NCBI GenBank assembly: GCA_948933715.1
Contig: CAQZPH010000003.1
Coordinates: 1-62,731 of the forward strand
DNA length: 62,731 nucleotides
Source: an uncultured Eubacteriales bacterium
GTDB taxonomy: Bacteria > Bacillota > Clostridia > Oscillospirales > Acutalibacteraceae
Reading direction: 5' to 3'
Made by a program: the position numbers and the translations under genes. This document shows, one piece after another, positions 52,443 to 60,346 of this stretch (its first letter is position 1; each line of letters opens with the position of its first letter). Below the pieces are notes generated by a model. It was not told the origin of the DNA and did not search any database. It was given only the letters and a program-made list of their open reading frames with translations.

Positions 52443-53339
52443 GTGAACTACACCTTGGAGAACGTTATGGATAAATATAAAACCGTTATTAAAGAACTTG
52501 GTGCAGATGAAAATGTGTGCGATGAAATATTAAATTATTGTGAGAATAAATTTAATGTTAAAGATTACACGCCACAGCCAATCGAAGATGAACCTTTTAT
52601 ATATACTTGGAGAAACATAATAAGTGAGATACATGATGGGAACATTAATGAGGTTATGAATGACAGGTTACCCCATGGAGATGAGGATATAAAACTTAAG
52701 TTTCCCGAGAAGGTAACAATGGAAATTTATAATTCTATAGCAGGCAACATACCAGTGATTTATGCAAGAGATGAAGAAGACTTTTACGAAATAGTAAAAA
52801 AATTAATATATAAAGGAAAACCAGCTCCCAATCTTGAAAAAACAGGTGCTAGTTTTGCTTATGGACAAACTAATAGATTTATAATACTTTCAAATAAACC
52901 TTATAGTAATATACCAGCCTCAGAATTGGGCCTTGATGAAGACCAGTGGAAAAGCTTTTCTGTTATAATAAGAAGAGAACATGAATGTACTCATTATTTT
53001 ACAAAAAGATTTCTTGGATCTTCTCAAAACAATTTACACGATGAGTTAATAGCAGATTTTACCGGAATAATGTGTGCAACCGGCGAATTTAAAGCAGACT
53101 GGTTTTTAAAAGGAATGGGTATAGATTTATATCCTAAAAAGCAAAAAATAGGTAGGTTCCCAGTGTATACGTCCGAGGTGTCACCCAAAGCGGCCGAGAT
53201 CTTAAAAAAGATAATAATTAAAGTTGCAAATAATATTGAGAGTTGGTCAAAGGAAGAATCGGTAAGAAGTATGAGCAAAAACGAAAGGATTTTATTTCTT
53301 TGTGCCAATTCACTTTTAGACTTTTATTTAATGCAATAG
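52443..53339 (+). CDS. HExxH zincin-like protein of unknown family
   Basis: The 298-residue protein contains HECTH at residues 180-184, the HExxH zinc motif. It is followed by NNLHDELIADFTG, where Glu201 or Asp205 could be the third ligand. No signal peptide or membrane helix is seen, so it acts in the cytoplasm unless exported otherwise. It sits 9 bases after leader-peptide C. I do not recognise the family. It might process peptides or cleave leaders. Start at GTG 52443; TTG 52455 is also possible. Confidence 0.65.
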   Translation: MNYTLENVMDKYKTVIKELGADENVCDEILNYCENKFNVKDYTPQPIEDEPFIYTWRNIISEIHDGNINEVMNDRLPHGDEDIKLKFPEKVTMEIYNSIAGNIPVIYARDEEDFYEIVKKLIYKGKPAPNLEKTGASFAYGQTNRFIILSNKPYSNIPASELGLDEDQWKSFSVIIRREHECTHYFTKRFLGSSQNNLHDELIADFTGIMCATGEFKADWFLKGMGIDLYPKKQKIGRFPVYTSEVSPKAAEILKKIIIKVANNIESWSKEESVRSMSKNERILFLCANSLLDFYLMQ

Positions 53340-53342
53340 ATA

Positions 53343-53375
53343 AAAGGATTGAACACTTAGTGTTCAATCCTTTTT
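53343..53375 (+). terminator. Terminator after the zincin-like gene
   Basis: The 15-bp stem AAAGGATTGAACACT and its complement, with a one- to two-base loop, ends in TTTTT. Confidence 0.85.
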
Positions 53376-53491
53376 ATTAAAGTTATTTAATCTTTTGGGC
53401 GCTTTTTGTAGCAAATCATCTAAGACAGCATATTATAAAATGTAACATGACATATTCTATCTTATTACTTAATATTACAGGGGGACTTACA

Positions 53492-54205
53492 ATGCCAAAC
53501 ATAAATAACAGCAACAATGTTTTTTCAGACAATAATCTAGATTTAGCAAGAGTTTATGGACTTGAAGATTCTATTGATACAAGCACACAGAACTTAGAAA
53601 GCTTAACAGGATACAACTTAAACCAACTAGAACCAACAAATAATATGCAAAATAATATGTCAGGTAATCAGGACACGGGAAGAAATAATGTTAACCCATC
53701 TAATAACAATGCAGATATGAATAACAATACAATGAGACAGCCCAATAATAATGAAAATTTAAATAATAGCGCAGATAATATGCCAAGCAATGAAAACGTA
53801 AATAACAATATGATGGATCAGTCGACCAACAATGAAAATATAATGGGAAATAATACTAATAACAATATGATGGGACAGTCCCAAGGGATAGCTATGCCAC
53901 AAAGGCAAGAACAAAGTTTTCCTACTACAAGAGTTCCTCAGCCTAATAATATGCAGATTTCAAACCAAGAAAATTTATTGCAATTTCAGTCCATGGGAAA
54001 TATGAATTCCTTTTTAAGAACTCAAATTGGAAAAAGCGTAAGCGTTCAATTTTTAGTGGGAACAAATACTTTAGTTGAAAAGTCAGGTACGCTTTTAGGT
54101 GTTGGAAGTAATTATATAGTTTTAAAAGAAAATGGTTCTGGGGATATTTTAGTTTGCGATTTTGATAATATTAAGTTTGTGAGATTTGAAGAAAATAATA
54201 TGTAA
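53492..54205 (+). CDS. Asn/Met-rich protein with GerQ-like C-terminal domain, probable spore coat protein
   Basis: The 237-residue protein has an Asn-, Gln- and Met-rich low-complexity middle (about 50-165, with repeated NNN and NNMM patterns). The C-terminal domain of about 67 residues (MNSFLRTQIGKSVSVQFLVG, SGTLLGVGSNYIVLKENGSG, DFDNIKFVRFEENN) resembles the beta domain of the spore coat protein GerQ. GerQ is cross-linked by transglutaminase in the coat. Similarity here is by pattern only. ATG 53492 follows GGGGGAC. Confidence 0.6.
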   Translation: MPNINNSNNVFSDNNLDLARVYGLEDSIDTSTQNLESLTGYNLNQLEPTNNMQNNMSGNQDTGRNNVNPSNNNADMNNNTMRQPNNNENLNNSADNMPSNENVNNNMMDQSTNNENIMGNNTNNNMMGQSQGIAMPQRQEQSFPTTRVPQPNNMQISNQENLLQFQSMGNMNSFLRTQIGKSVSVQFLVGTNTLVEKSGTLLGVGSNYIVLKENGSGDILVCDFDNIKFVRFEENNM

Positions 54206-54237
54206 GTTTTTATAATATAAGATAAATAGTTATTTTT

Positions 54238-54310
54238 GGCCACGGGTGCAATTAAATTTTATGATTGCACAAATAAAACTTCCATTTTGTTGGAGTTTTA
54301 TACCGCGGCC
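54238..54310 (+). other. Branched hairpin (three-way junction) in the gap before exoA
   Basis: GGCCACGG (54238-54245) pairs with CCGCGGCC (54303-54310) with one A-C mismatch. This encloses two hairpins: GTGCAAT/ATTGCAC (54246-54270) and a bulged AAAACT-CCA stem (54275-54300). It follows the coat-like gene. The T tract is poor, so it is a weak terminator at best; a structured RNA is possible. Confidence 0.45.
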
Positions 54311-54362
54311 TTAATTTATTATACATATAAAGAATATTATATTACACAAAAGAACATATTAC

Positions 54363-54392
54363 TTGTTTACGATAATAAAACTGTGATATAAT
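54363..54392 (+). promoter_or_regulatory. Promoter of exoA
   Basis: TTGTTT (54363-54368), then an extended -10 TGATATAAT with TATAAT at 54387-54392, 18-bp spacer. Confidence 0.5.
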
Positions 54393-54420
54393 GTTTTATA
54401 AAAAGGGAATGGAGCATTAT

Positions 54421-55179
54421 ATGATTAATTTTGTATCATGGAATGTAAACGGATTAAGAGCATGCTTAAATAAAGGATTTATGGATTTTTTTAAAAAGTC
54501 CGATGCCGATTTTTTTTGCATACAAGAAACTAAAATGCAACAAGGGCAAGCTGAAATAATTACTGATGGATACTATCAGTATTGGAACAGTGCTGAGAAA
54601 AAAGGGTATTCTGGAACTGCTATTTTTACAAAGCATAAACCTTTAAATGTAACTTATGATATAGGAATACCCGAGCATTCACATGAGGGACGAGTTATTA
54701 CTTTAGAAATGGAAGATTTTTTTCTAGTAAATTGTTATACACCAAATTCAAAAGAAAAGCTCGCAAGAATAGATTATAGGATGCAGTGGGAAGACGACTT
54801 TAGAAAATATCTTTTAATCTTAGATAAAATAAAACCGGTAATATTATGTGGAGACTTAAATGTAGCTCATAACGAAATAGATTTAAAAAATCCTAAGTCA
54901 AATCGCAAAAATGCCGGTTTTTCTGATGAAGAAAGAGGAAAAATGACACAGCTTTTATCCTCAGGTTTTGCAGATACTTTTAGAAAGTTATATCCAGATA
55001 AAGGGTCGGTTTATACTTGGTGGTCTTATATGTTTAATGCAAGAGAAAATAATTCAGGTTGGCGCATAGATTATTTTATAGTATCTGAGAGACTTATAGA
55101 TAAAATTGAAGATTCGATTATACACGATAATATACTTGGTAGTGATCATTGTCCAGTAGAATTAATAATAAAGGAGTAG
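54421..55179 (+). CDS. exoA: Exodeoxyribonuclease III
   Basis: ExoIII/ExoA is an AP endonuclease and 3'-5' exonuclease of base excision repair. The 252-residue protein has family motifs SWNVNGLRACL, FCIQETKMQ (catalytic Glu), GDLNVAHNEIDL, NSGWRIDYF and GSDHCPVEL (catalytic His). ATG 54421 follows GAATGGAG. The next gene starts 6 bases after. Confidence 0.95.
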   Translation: MINFVSWNVNGLRACLNKGFMDFFKKSDADFFCIQETKMQQGQAEIITDGYYQYWNSAEKKGYSGTAIFTKHKPLNVTYDIGIPEHSHEGRVITLEMEDFFLVNCYTPNSKEKLARIDYRMQWEDDFRKYLLILDKIKPVILCGDLNVAHNEIDLKNPKSNRKNAGFSDEERGKMTQLLSSGFADTFRKLYPDKGSVYTWWSYMFNARENNSGWRIDYFIVSERLIDKIEDSIIHDNILGSDHCPVELIIKE

Positions 55180-55185
55180 TGTATT

Positions 55186-55503
55186 TTGAACAGTAGACAA
55201 AAGGCAGCTTTATCTTACATAGGAATGTATTTAACAGGAATTTTATTTCTCATCACAGAAAAAAACGATGAGTTTATAAGAAAATCAGCAGCACAATCAT
55301 TTGTTCTTGGAATGGTAGCCTTTTTAACCCATAACTTTTTGATGTTCATACCTTTAATAGGGCTTAATCTTACGATAATATTCGACATTTTATTTTTTAT
55401 ACTGATAGTATTTTTAATAATAAAGGCTTTAAAAAATATATATTTTAAATTACCTGTTATCAGTGAGGTATCTGAAAAATACGTGATGCACTGGTTTAAG
55501 TAG
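55186..55503 (+). CDS. Small membrane protein, DUF4870-like
   Basis: The 105-residue protein has three membrane helices and the family motif FIRKSAAQSFVLG (compare FVRFHAxQSxxL) near residue 30. This is characteristic of DUF4870/Tic20-like small proteins with unknown function. TTG 55186 follows AAGGAGTAG with an 8-base spacer. It lies between exoA and the ABC operon, 27 bases from the latter. Confidence 0.75.
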   Translation: MNSRQKAALSYIGMYLTGILFLITEKNDEFIRKSAAQSFVLGMVAFLTHNFLMFIPLIGLNLTIIFDILFFILIVFLIIKALKNIYFKLPVISEVSEKYVMHWFK

Positions 55504-55530
55504 AATTTTTATAGAAAGAGAGTGGACTAA

Positions 55531-56577
55531 ATGATTGAAGTAAAAAATCTAAGTAAAAAATATGGAAATAAAACTGCACTTTGTGATATTAATTTTTCAG
55601 TCAACGATGGGGAAATATTAGGTTTTTTAGGTCCAAATGGAGCTGGTAAATCGACAACAATGAACATTATAACTGGCTATATTTCATCTACGACTGGAAC
55701 TATAACAGTTGATGGGGATGAAATAATGGAAAACCCGATAGCTGTTAAAAGTAAAATAGGTTATTTGCCAGAGCAGCCTCCGCTTTACTCGGAAATGACA
55801 GTAAAATCATATTTAAGTTTTATATATGATTTAAAAAAAATAAAACTAAGTAAAGAAGAGCATATAAAAGAGATTTGTAAGCTTGTTAACATAAATGATG
55901 TATATGAAAGGATTATTAAAAACCTATCAAAAGGGTATAAGCAAAGAGTGGGACTTGCCGCAGCTTTACTAGGACATCCAAAGCTTCTTATTTTGGATGA
56001 GCCTACAGTCGGTCTTGACCCTAATCAAATAATTGAAATAAGAAATCTTATAAAGTCTTTAGGTAAAAAATATACTATTATACTTTCATCACATGTTTTG
56101 CCAGAGATCCAGTCAATTTGCGATAGGGTTATAGTAATTAATAAAGGAAAGATTGTAGCTGATGATACTACTGATAATTTATCTAGTGGCCTTTCGGCAG
56201 AAAACAGGCTATTTTTGTGCATAGAAGGGGATAGCGAAAAAATACTTTCTAGTCTTAAGAAGATAAAAGGTGTTTCTAACGTTACTTTAGGAAAAGACAA
56301 AGGTGATAATTGTACGGAGTATATAGTAGAGTATAGTAAAAACCAAGATATAAGAAAAACTGTTTTTTCTAATATGTCAAAATTAGAGTGCCCAATAGTT
56401 TCTATGAGCAATGAAAATTTATCCCTTGAAGATATTTTTAGAAAGTTAACAAGCAAAACAAATGAAGAAGAAAATGTAGATAAGGCCAAGTCTAAAACCC
56501 AAGCACAAAATAAAAGTAAAAAGACTAAAAACGTTAAAAATAGAAAAAATAGTAAAAAATCTGGAGGAGAAAAATAA
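55531..56577 (+). CDS. ABC transporter ATP-binding protein, GldA-like
   Basis: The 348-residue ATPase has Walker A GPNGAGKST (about 36-44), signature LSKGYKQRVGLAAALLG, Walker B LILDEPTVGLDPNQ and the H-loop SSHVLPE. A C-terminal domain of about 120 residues ends in a Lys/Asn/Ser-rich tail (about 318-348). It is the ATPase of an ABC-2 system whose permease (overlapping by one base) and GldG-like and DUF4340 partners follow. Relatives are called gliding-motility proteins in Bacteroidetes, but here motility is not implied. The substrate is unknown. Confidence 0.88.
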   Translation: MIEVKNLSKKYGNKTALCDINFSVNDGEILGFLGPNGAGKSTTMNIITGYISSTTGTITVDGDEIMENPIAVKSKIGYLPEQPPLYSEMTVKSYLSFIYDLKKIKLSKEEHIKEICKLVNINDVYERIIKNLSKGYKQRVGLAAALLGHPKLLILDEPTVGLDPNQIIEIRNLIKSLGKKYTIILSSHVLPEIQSICDRVIVINKGKIVADDTTDNLSSGLSAENRLFLCIEGDSEKILSSLKKIKGVSNVTLGKDKGDNCTEYIVEYSKNQDIRKTVFSNMSKLECPIVSMSNENLSLEDIFRKLTSKTNEEENVDKAKSKTQAQNKSKKTKNVKNRKNSKKSGGEK

Positions 56578-57281
56578 TGTTAGCTATAATGAAACGTGAA
56601 ATATCATCATATTTTTCATCGGCAATTGGATACATAATTTTAGCGGCATTTTATGTTTTTGGTGGGTTATATTTTTATATGACTTCGCTTTTAGCTAATA
56701 ATACAAGTTTAGCTGATACATTTGGTAATTTGTTTGTTATATTAATTTTTATGATTCCCGTTTTAACAATGAGACTTTTTAGCGAAGAAAAGAAACAAAA
56801 AACCGATCAAGCATTATTAACAGCTCCTGTTAGCCTTTTATCTATAGCTTTGGGTAAATATTTTGCAGCACTTATAATGTACTTAATTTGCATAGCAATT
56901 ACTTTAGTTTACGCTATAGTTATATCATTTTTTAATGCGCCTTCTTGGGTTACAGTTCTGACAAACTTTTTGGGTATTTTCTTATTGGGCGCAGCGCTAA
57001 TTGCTATTGGAATGTTTTTATCTTCAATTACGGAAAATCAGATAATAGCAGCAATAAGTGGAATAGTTATAGGAATATTTATATTTATGATAGATGCAAT
57101 TGCAAGTGCTATATCGATACCGTTTGTAAACACTGTTTTAAAAAAGATATCATTTATGTCACATTATAATAACTTTACTTTGGGTATACTGAGTCTTGCA
57201 GATGTAGTATTTTTTATCAGTGTATGTGTTTTATTTGTTTTTTTAACAATACGTGTGTTTGAAAAGAAAAGATGGAGCTAG
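56577..57281 (+). CDS. ABC-2 type permease, GldF-like
   Basis: The 234-residue integral membrane protein has six helices in the ABC-2 permease pattern, beginning MKRELSSYF-like (MKREISSYFSSAIGYIILAAFYV) with MRLFSEEKKQKTDQALLTAPVS between helices 2 and 3. It overlaps the ATPase gene by one base and precedes the GldG-like gene by 15 bases. Confidence 0.88.
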   Translation: MLAIMKREISSYFSSAIGYIILAAFYVFGGLYFYMTSLLANNTSLADTFGNLFVILIFMIPVLTMRLFSEEKKQKTDQALLTAPVSLLSIALGKYFAALIMYLICIAITLVYAIVISFFNAPSWVTVLTNFLGIFLLGAALIAIGMFLSSITENQIIAAISGIVIGIFIFMIDAIASAISIPFVNTVLKKISFMSHYNNFTLGILSLADVVFFISVCVLFVFLTIRVFEKKRWS

Positions 57282-57296
57282 AAAGGAGTAAGTGTT

Positions 57297-58733
57297 ATGA
57301 AAAAATATAAAGATATGTTTTCAAAATTTCAAACCAGGGAATTTAAAGTTGGCAGTATAGCTACAGCAATAACTGTGGTAGTAGTAGCAGCGATTATAGT
57401 TTTAAATTTAATAGTGGGACAACTGACAGATAAATTTAGCCTCCATATTGACCTTACTCAAAATAAAATTTTTTCTTTAACAGAACCATCTATTAATTTT
57501 ATAAAAAATCTTAATAAAGATGTTGAAATAGTAATCTTAAGCGATGAAAGCGCATTTAGCCAAGCAAATGCATATTTTTCACAAGCTAATTCTGTTTTAA
57601 AACAATATAATTTAAATTCAAGCAAAATAAAGCTTACATATATTGATCCTGTAAAAAACCCCACATATGTAAATAATTATGAAGGTGAAAATTTAACAGA
57701 GAGCAACATTATAGTTAAATGTGGAGATAAATATAAAATAGTCACTATGCACGACTTGTTTGATATACAAAGAAGCTACTATGGTAGCAATATAACAGGT
57801 TCTAAAGCAGAGCAAGAGATTACCTCTGCAATTTTATATGTTACAAGTGAAGATCAAATAAAAATAGTTATGCTAAAAGGCTATGGTGAGCAAGATTCAA
57901 CCGCATTTGAAGAGATCTTAAAAAAGAATAACTTTAACGTACTAGAAGTATCTTTATTAACACAAGAGATTCCAGAAGACGCAAAGTTAGCTATAGTTTA
58001 TGGGCCAGAAAGAGATTATGATGCATCGGCAATTGGAAAAATTGAAAAGTTTTTATCTAAGGAAGATAAAAATTTAGTTTATGCATTAAACCCAAGTCAA
58101 GCAAGTTCGCCAAATTTAAATGCTCTATTTTTAAAGTATAACATTAAGATTAAAGAAGGCATCGTATATGAAACAAATACGCAAAATATAGTTTCAAGTA
58201 TATTTGAGCCAATTAATGAGTATGTAGATGAAGATTATAAAAGCAATGTAAAAAATTCAGATATACCGGTGCTTATGCCATTTGCTAAACCAATTGAACT
58301 TACTAGTGCTGAAAATACAACAACATTGTTGCAATTTTCTTCCTCAACAGGAGTATTCCCCAAAGGAGCAGATAAGAATTTTGATTTTAAAGGGCACATA
58401 TCTGGACCAATTCCATCTGCAGTTTTATCAAAAAGCAAATCAGGGGAAGACAAAGCATCGAATGTAGTTGTTATTACTACATATGGAGCATTAAGTCAAG
58501 AATATTTATCATCTAATGCTCTTAATAACTCTACTTACTTTGTTAACATGATAAATAAAATGACTCAAAAAGAGGACATTGGCTTTACAATTGAATCTAA
58601 AAGGTTAGGTGGAGAAGAATTAGGAGTAAGCCTAGCAACAGCGAATACAATAGGAATAATCATGACTATGGTATTGCCAGTTGCAGTTTTAATAGTTGGT
58701 GTAATAGTTTTCCTCAAGAGAAAAAATATGTAA
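57297..58733 (+). CDS. GldG-like ABC-type substrate-binding/auxiliary membrane protein
   Basis: The 478-residue protein has an N-terminal helix (about 20-42), a large extracytoplasmic domain of the ABC_transp_aux/GldG type (DLTQNKIFSLTEPSINFIK, ADRDY region, AIVYGPERDYDASAI) and a C-terminal membrane helix near 455-473. It is the usual third member of these ABC operons. The DUF4340 gene follows directly. Confidence 0.85.
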   Translation: MKKYKDMFSKFQTREFKVGSIATAITVVVVAAIIVLNLIVGQLTDKFSLHIDLTQNKIFSLTEPSINFIKNLNKDVEIVILSDESAFSQANAYFSQANSVLKQYNLNSSKIKLTYIDPVKNPTYVNNYEGENLTESNIIVKCGDKYKIVTMHDLFDIQRSYYGSNITGSKAEQEITSAILYVTSEDQIKIVMLKGYGEQDSTAFEEILKKNNFNVLEVSLLTQEIPEDAKLAIVYGPERDYDASAIGKIEKFLSKEDKNLVYALNPSQASSPNLNALFLKYNIKIKEGIVYETNTQNIVSSIFEPINEYVDEDYKSNVKNSDIPVLMPFAKPIELTSAENTTTLLQFSSSTGVFPKGADKNFDFKGHISGPIPSAVLSKSKSGEDKASNVVVITTYGALSQEYLSSNALNNSTYFVNMINKMTQKEDIGFTIESKRLGGEELGVSLATANTIGIIMTMVLPVAVLIVGVIVFLKRKNM

Positions 58734-58749
58734 ATTGGGGGATCATAAG

Positions 58750-59307
58750 ATGAAGCAAAGAAAATATAATTTAATAATAGCGGTGATACTTCTGGTTCTT
58801 TTGCTTGCTATTTTCTTCGTGTTAATATCAATGCCGGCAGCTAAAGATGATAATGACATTCCGGACTCCCAAGTTCTAGAAAATATAATAGATATGAAGG
58901 ATAAAAAGATTTCCCATATAACAGTTAAGAATCCTCTAGGATCGTATGAAATAGGTTTAAAAACAAAAGATGGTGAAGATGAATATTTACTGTTAGGAGA
59001 AGATGATAATAAAACTTCAAAGACTGCTACACAAACGTTGGTAGAGAGTATAATCAACTTAAAACCAGTGCAAATAGTGCAGGAAGAGGCTAAGAATTTA
59101 TCTTTGTATGGTGTTGATAAGGGTCAAGCAACTCTTAAGGTTGATTTTGATAATAATGATACGATTGTTTTAAAGCTAGGCAATGATGCGCCGCTCTCCA
59201 AAGGAGCATACTTGGTTGTAAACGGAGAAGTGAAAGTTTATTTAATAAATATGACTGATAAAGAAATATTTTTAAATGAAAAAGATTTTTATAAAAACCA
59301 GGAATAG
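58750..59307 (+). CDS. DUF4340 membrane-anchored protein
   Basis: The 185-residue protein has one N-terminal helix (LIIAVILLVLLLAIFFVLI) and an extracytoplasmic domain of the DUF4340 type (SHITVKNPLGSYEIGLKTKD, VESIINLKPVQIV, LYGVDKGQATLKVDFDNNDT). Such proteins follow GldG-like genes in many Clostridia. ATG 58750 follows GGGGGAT. The homologous family often has two repeats; this one appears to be a single shorter copy. Confidence 0.82.
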   Translation: MKQRKYNLIIAVILLVLLLAIFFVLISMPAAKDDNDIPDSQVLENIIDMKDKKISHITVKNPLGSYEIGLKTKDGEDEYLLLGEDDNKTSKTATQTLVESIINLKPVQIVQEEAKNLSLYGVDKGQATLKVDFDNNDTIVLKLGNDAPLSKGAYLVVNGEVKVYLINMTDKEIFLNEKDFYKNQE

Positions 59308-59394
59308 TTAAGTTCCAAATTGGGCATAGACATAGTTTTTCTTTATATATTAGTATATTTTTTTAGAAATTACCAATAAAAGTCAGCTGTGAAC

Positions 59395-59423
59395 TTGACT
59401 AAAGCAGTGTTTTTGTGTATAAT
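59395..59423 (+). promoter_or_regulatory. Promoter of the orphan leader-peptide gene
   Basis: TTGACT (59395-59400) and TATAAT (59418-59423) are separated by 17 bp, about 43 bases before the GTG start at 59466. Confidence 0.75.
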
Positions 59424-59465
59424 TTAATAAGGAGACCTATTTTAAAAAGATTAGGGGGATTCTAT

Positions 59466-59738
59466 GTGAATTTGCAAGAGTTTAAACTGCGCAAACCTGA
59501 TTTTGTAAAAGCTGCAAAAAATTGTAAAGATGAATCTGAATTTACAAAGTTATCAGAGAAATATGGAATAAGATTTGGAAATGGCTGCTTTGAAAAAGCT
59601 TATGAATTATTTTGTGGGCAGAGCAATGGAGAAATATCAGATGATTCCCTTTTAAATGTTTCTGGCGGTGTGGATTTTAACATAGCGGAATTAGGGCTAG
59701 GCTACGGAAAAGACACTTTTATATTTACAGAAAAATAA
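59466..59738 (+). CDS. Orphan leader-peptide precursor D (Nif11-like)
   Basis: The 90-residue protein starts at GTG 59466 after AGGGGGATT. The leader (FKLRKPDFVKAAKNCKDESE, LSEKYGIRFGNGCFEKAYEL) ends NVSGG at residues 64-68. The 22-residue core is VDFNIAELGLGYGKDTFIFT plus EK, without Cys. It has its own promoter and terminator and no neighbours of RiPP type. Two Cys lie in the leader rather than the core. The VSGG end matches precursor B at 51644, so it may share the 46.9-51.3 kb exporter from 10 kb away. Confidence 0.78.
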   Translation: MNLQEFKLRKPDFVKAAKNCKDESEFTKLSEKYGIRFGNGCFEKAYELFCGQSNGEISDDSLLNVSGGVDFNIAELGLGYGKDTFIFTEK

Positions 59739-59768
59739 AAAGAGAGCTCCTTAAGGAGCTCTCTTTTT
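59737..59768. terminator. Bidirectional terminator between leader peptide D and sodC
   Basis: A perfect palindrome of 16 bp per arm, AAAAAGAGAGCTCCTT with its complement, with A and T runs on the two sides. Confidence 0.9.
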
Positions 59769-60275
59769 TTACATAGCTTTTATTACTCCACAAGCAATTT
59801 TTATCCCCGAATTACCTGCAGGTTGGCTTCTAAAATCATCAGGACTTTGATGAATAATAAGAGTTTTTCCTATAATTTCAGCAGGAGTAAATCTATTTGT
59901 ATATACTACCATGAAAGAATACCCATTATTTGAAAAAAGTACAGGGAGGTCTCCGAAATGATAAGGATGGACTGTAGAATTAGGATTGTAGTGACCGCCA
60001 GCTTTCGAAAAGGCATCTTGGCCACTAGTGGGTTCACAGGTGTTTCCTGAATGTATATGAAGCCCAAATGGCCCGATTTGAGGGCTCGTAGAAGTCGCCG
60101 GAGAAAATTCTGGTAGCCCATTTGCTTCAATAGCTACTAGTGTTCCGTTATTATTAGAAGGATAAAAATAAGCTTTTGCTGTTAACTTTGGTGCAAGACC
60201 GCTACCTTTTAAAATGGCATATGCAGAAGGGCTAGAAGATAAGTCTGATAAGATTGATAAGTTGTCTTTATACAT
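59769..60275 (-). CDS. sodC: Cu/Zn superoxide dismutase family protein
   Basis: The 168-residue protein shows the Cu/Zn-SOD pattern: GPFGLHIHSGNTC (paired metal histidines HIH), KAGGHYNPNSTVHPYHFGDLP (bridging and zinc ligands with the Asp), and LIIHQSPDDF (final Cu ligand). No signal peptide is seen, so it would be cytoplasmic, unlike most bacterial SodC. In an anaerobe this is unusual; the family also includes non-catalytic proteins, and a coat-associated role is imaginable. ATG 60275 follows AGGTGA. All main ligands appear present. Confidence 0.85.
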   Translation of the reverse strand: MYKDNLSILSDLSSSPSAYAILKGSGLAPKLTAKAYFYPSNNNGTLVAIEANGLPEFSPATSTSPQIGPFGLHIHSGNTCEPTSGQDAFSKAGGHYNPNSTVHPYHFGDLPVLFSNNGYSFMVVYTNRFTPAEIIGKTLIIHQSPDDFRSQPAGNSGIKIACGVIKAM

Positions 60276-60346
60276 AATTATCACCTGTATTTAAATTTTA
60301 ATATCCCTTTATCATATGAAAAGAACAATAATTGATGTGCAACTTT

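Noticed and set aside
55531..59307. Gliding-motility machinery
   Set aside because: The Gld-like names reflect homology only. No GldB/H/J or Spr proteins are present, and this ABC-GldG-DUF4340 set is common in non-gliding Clostridia.
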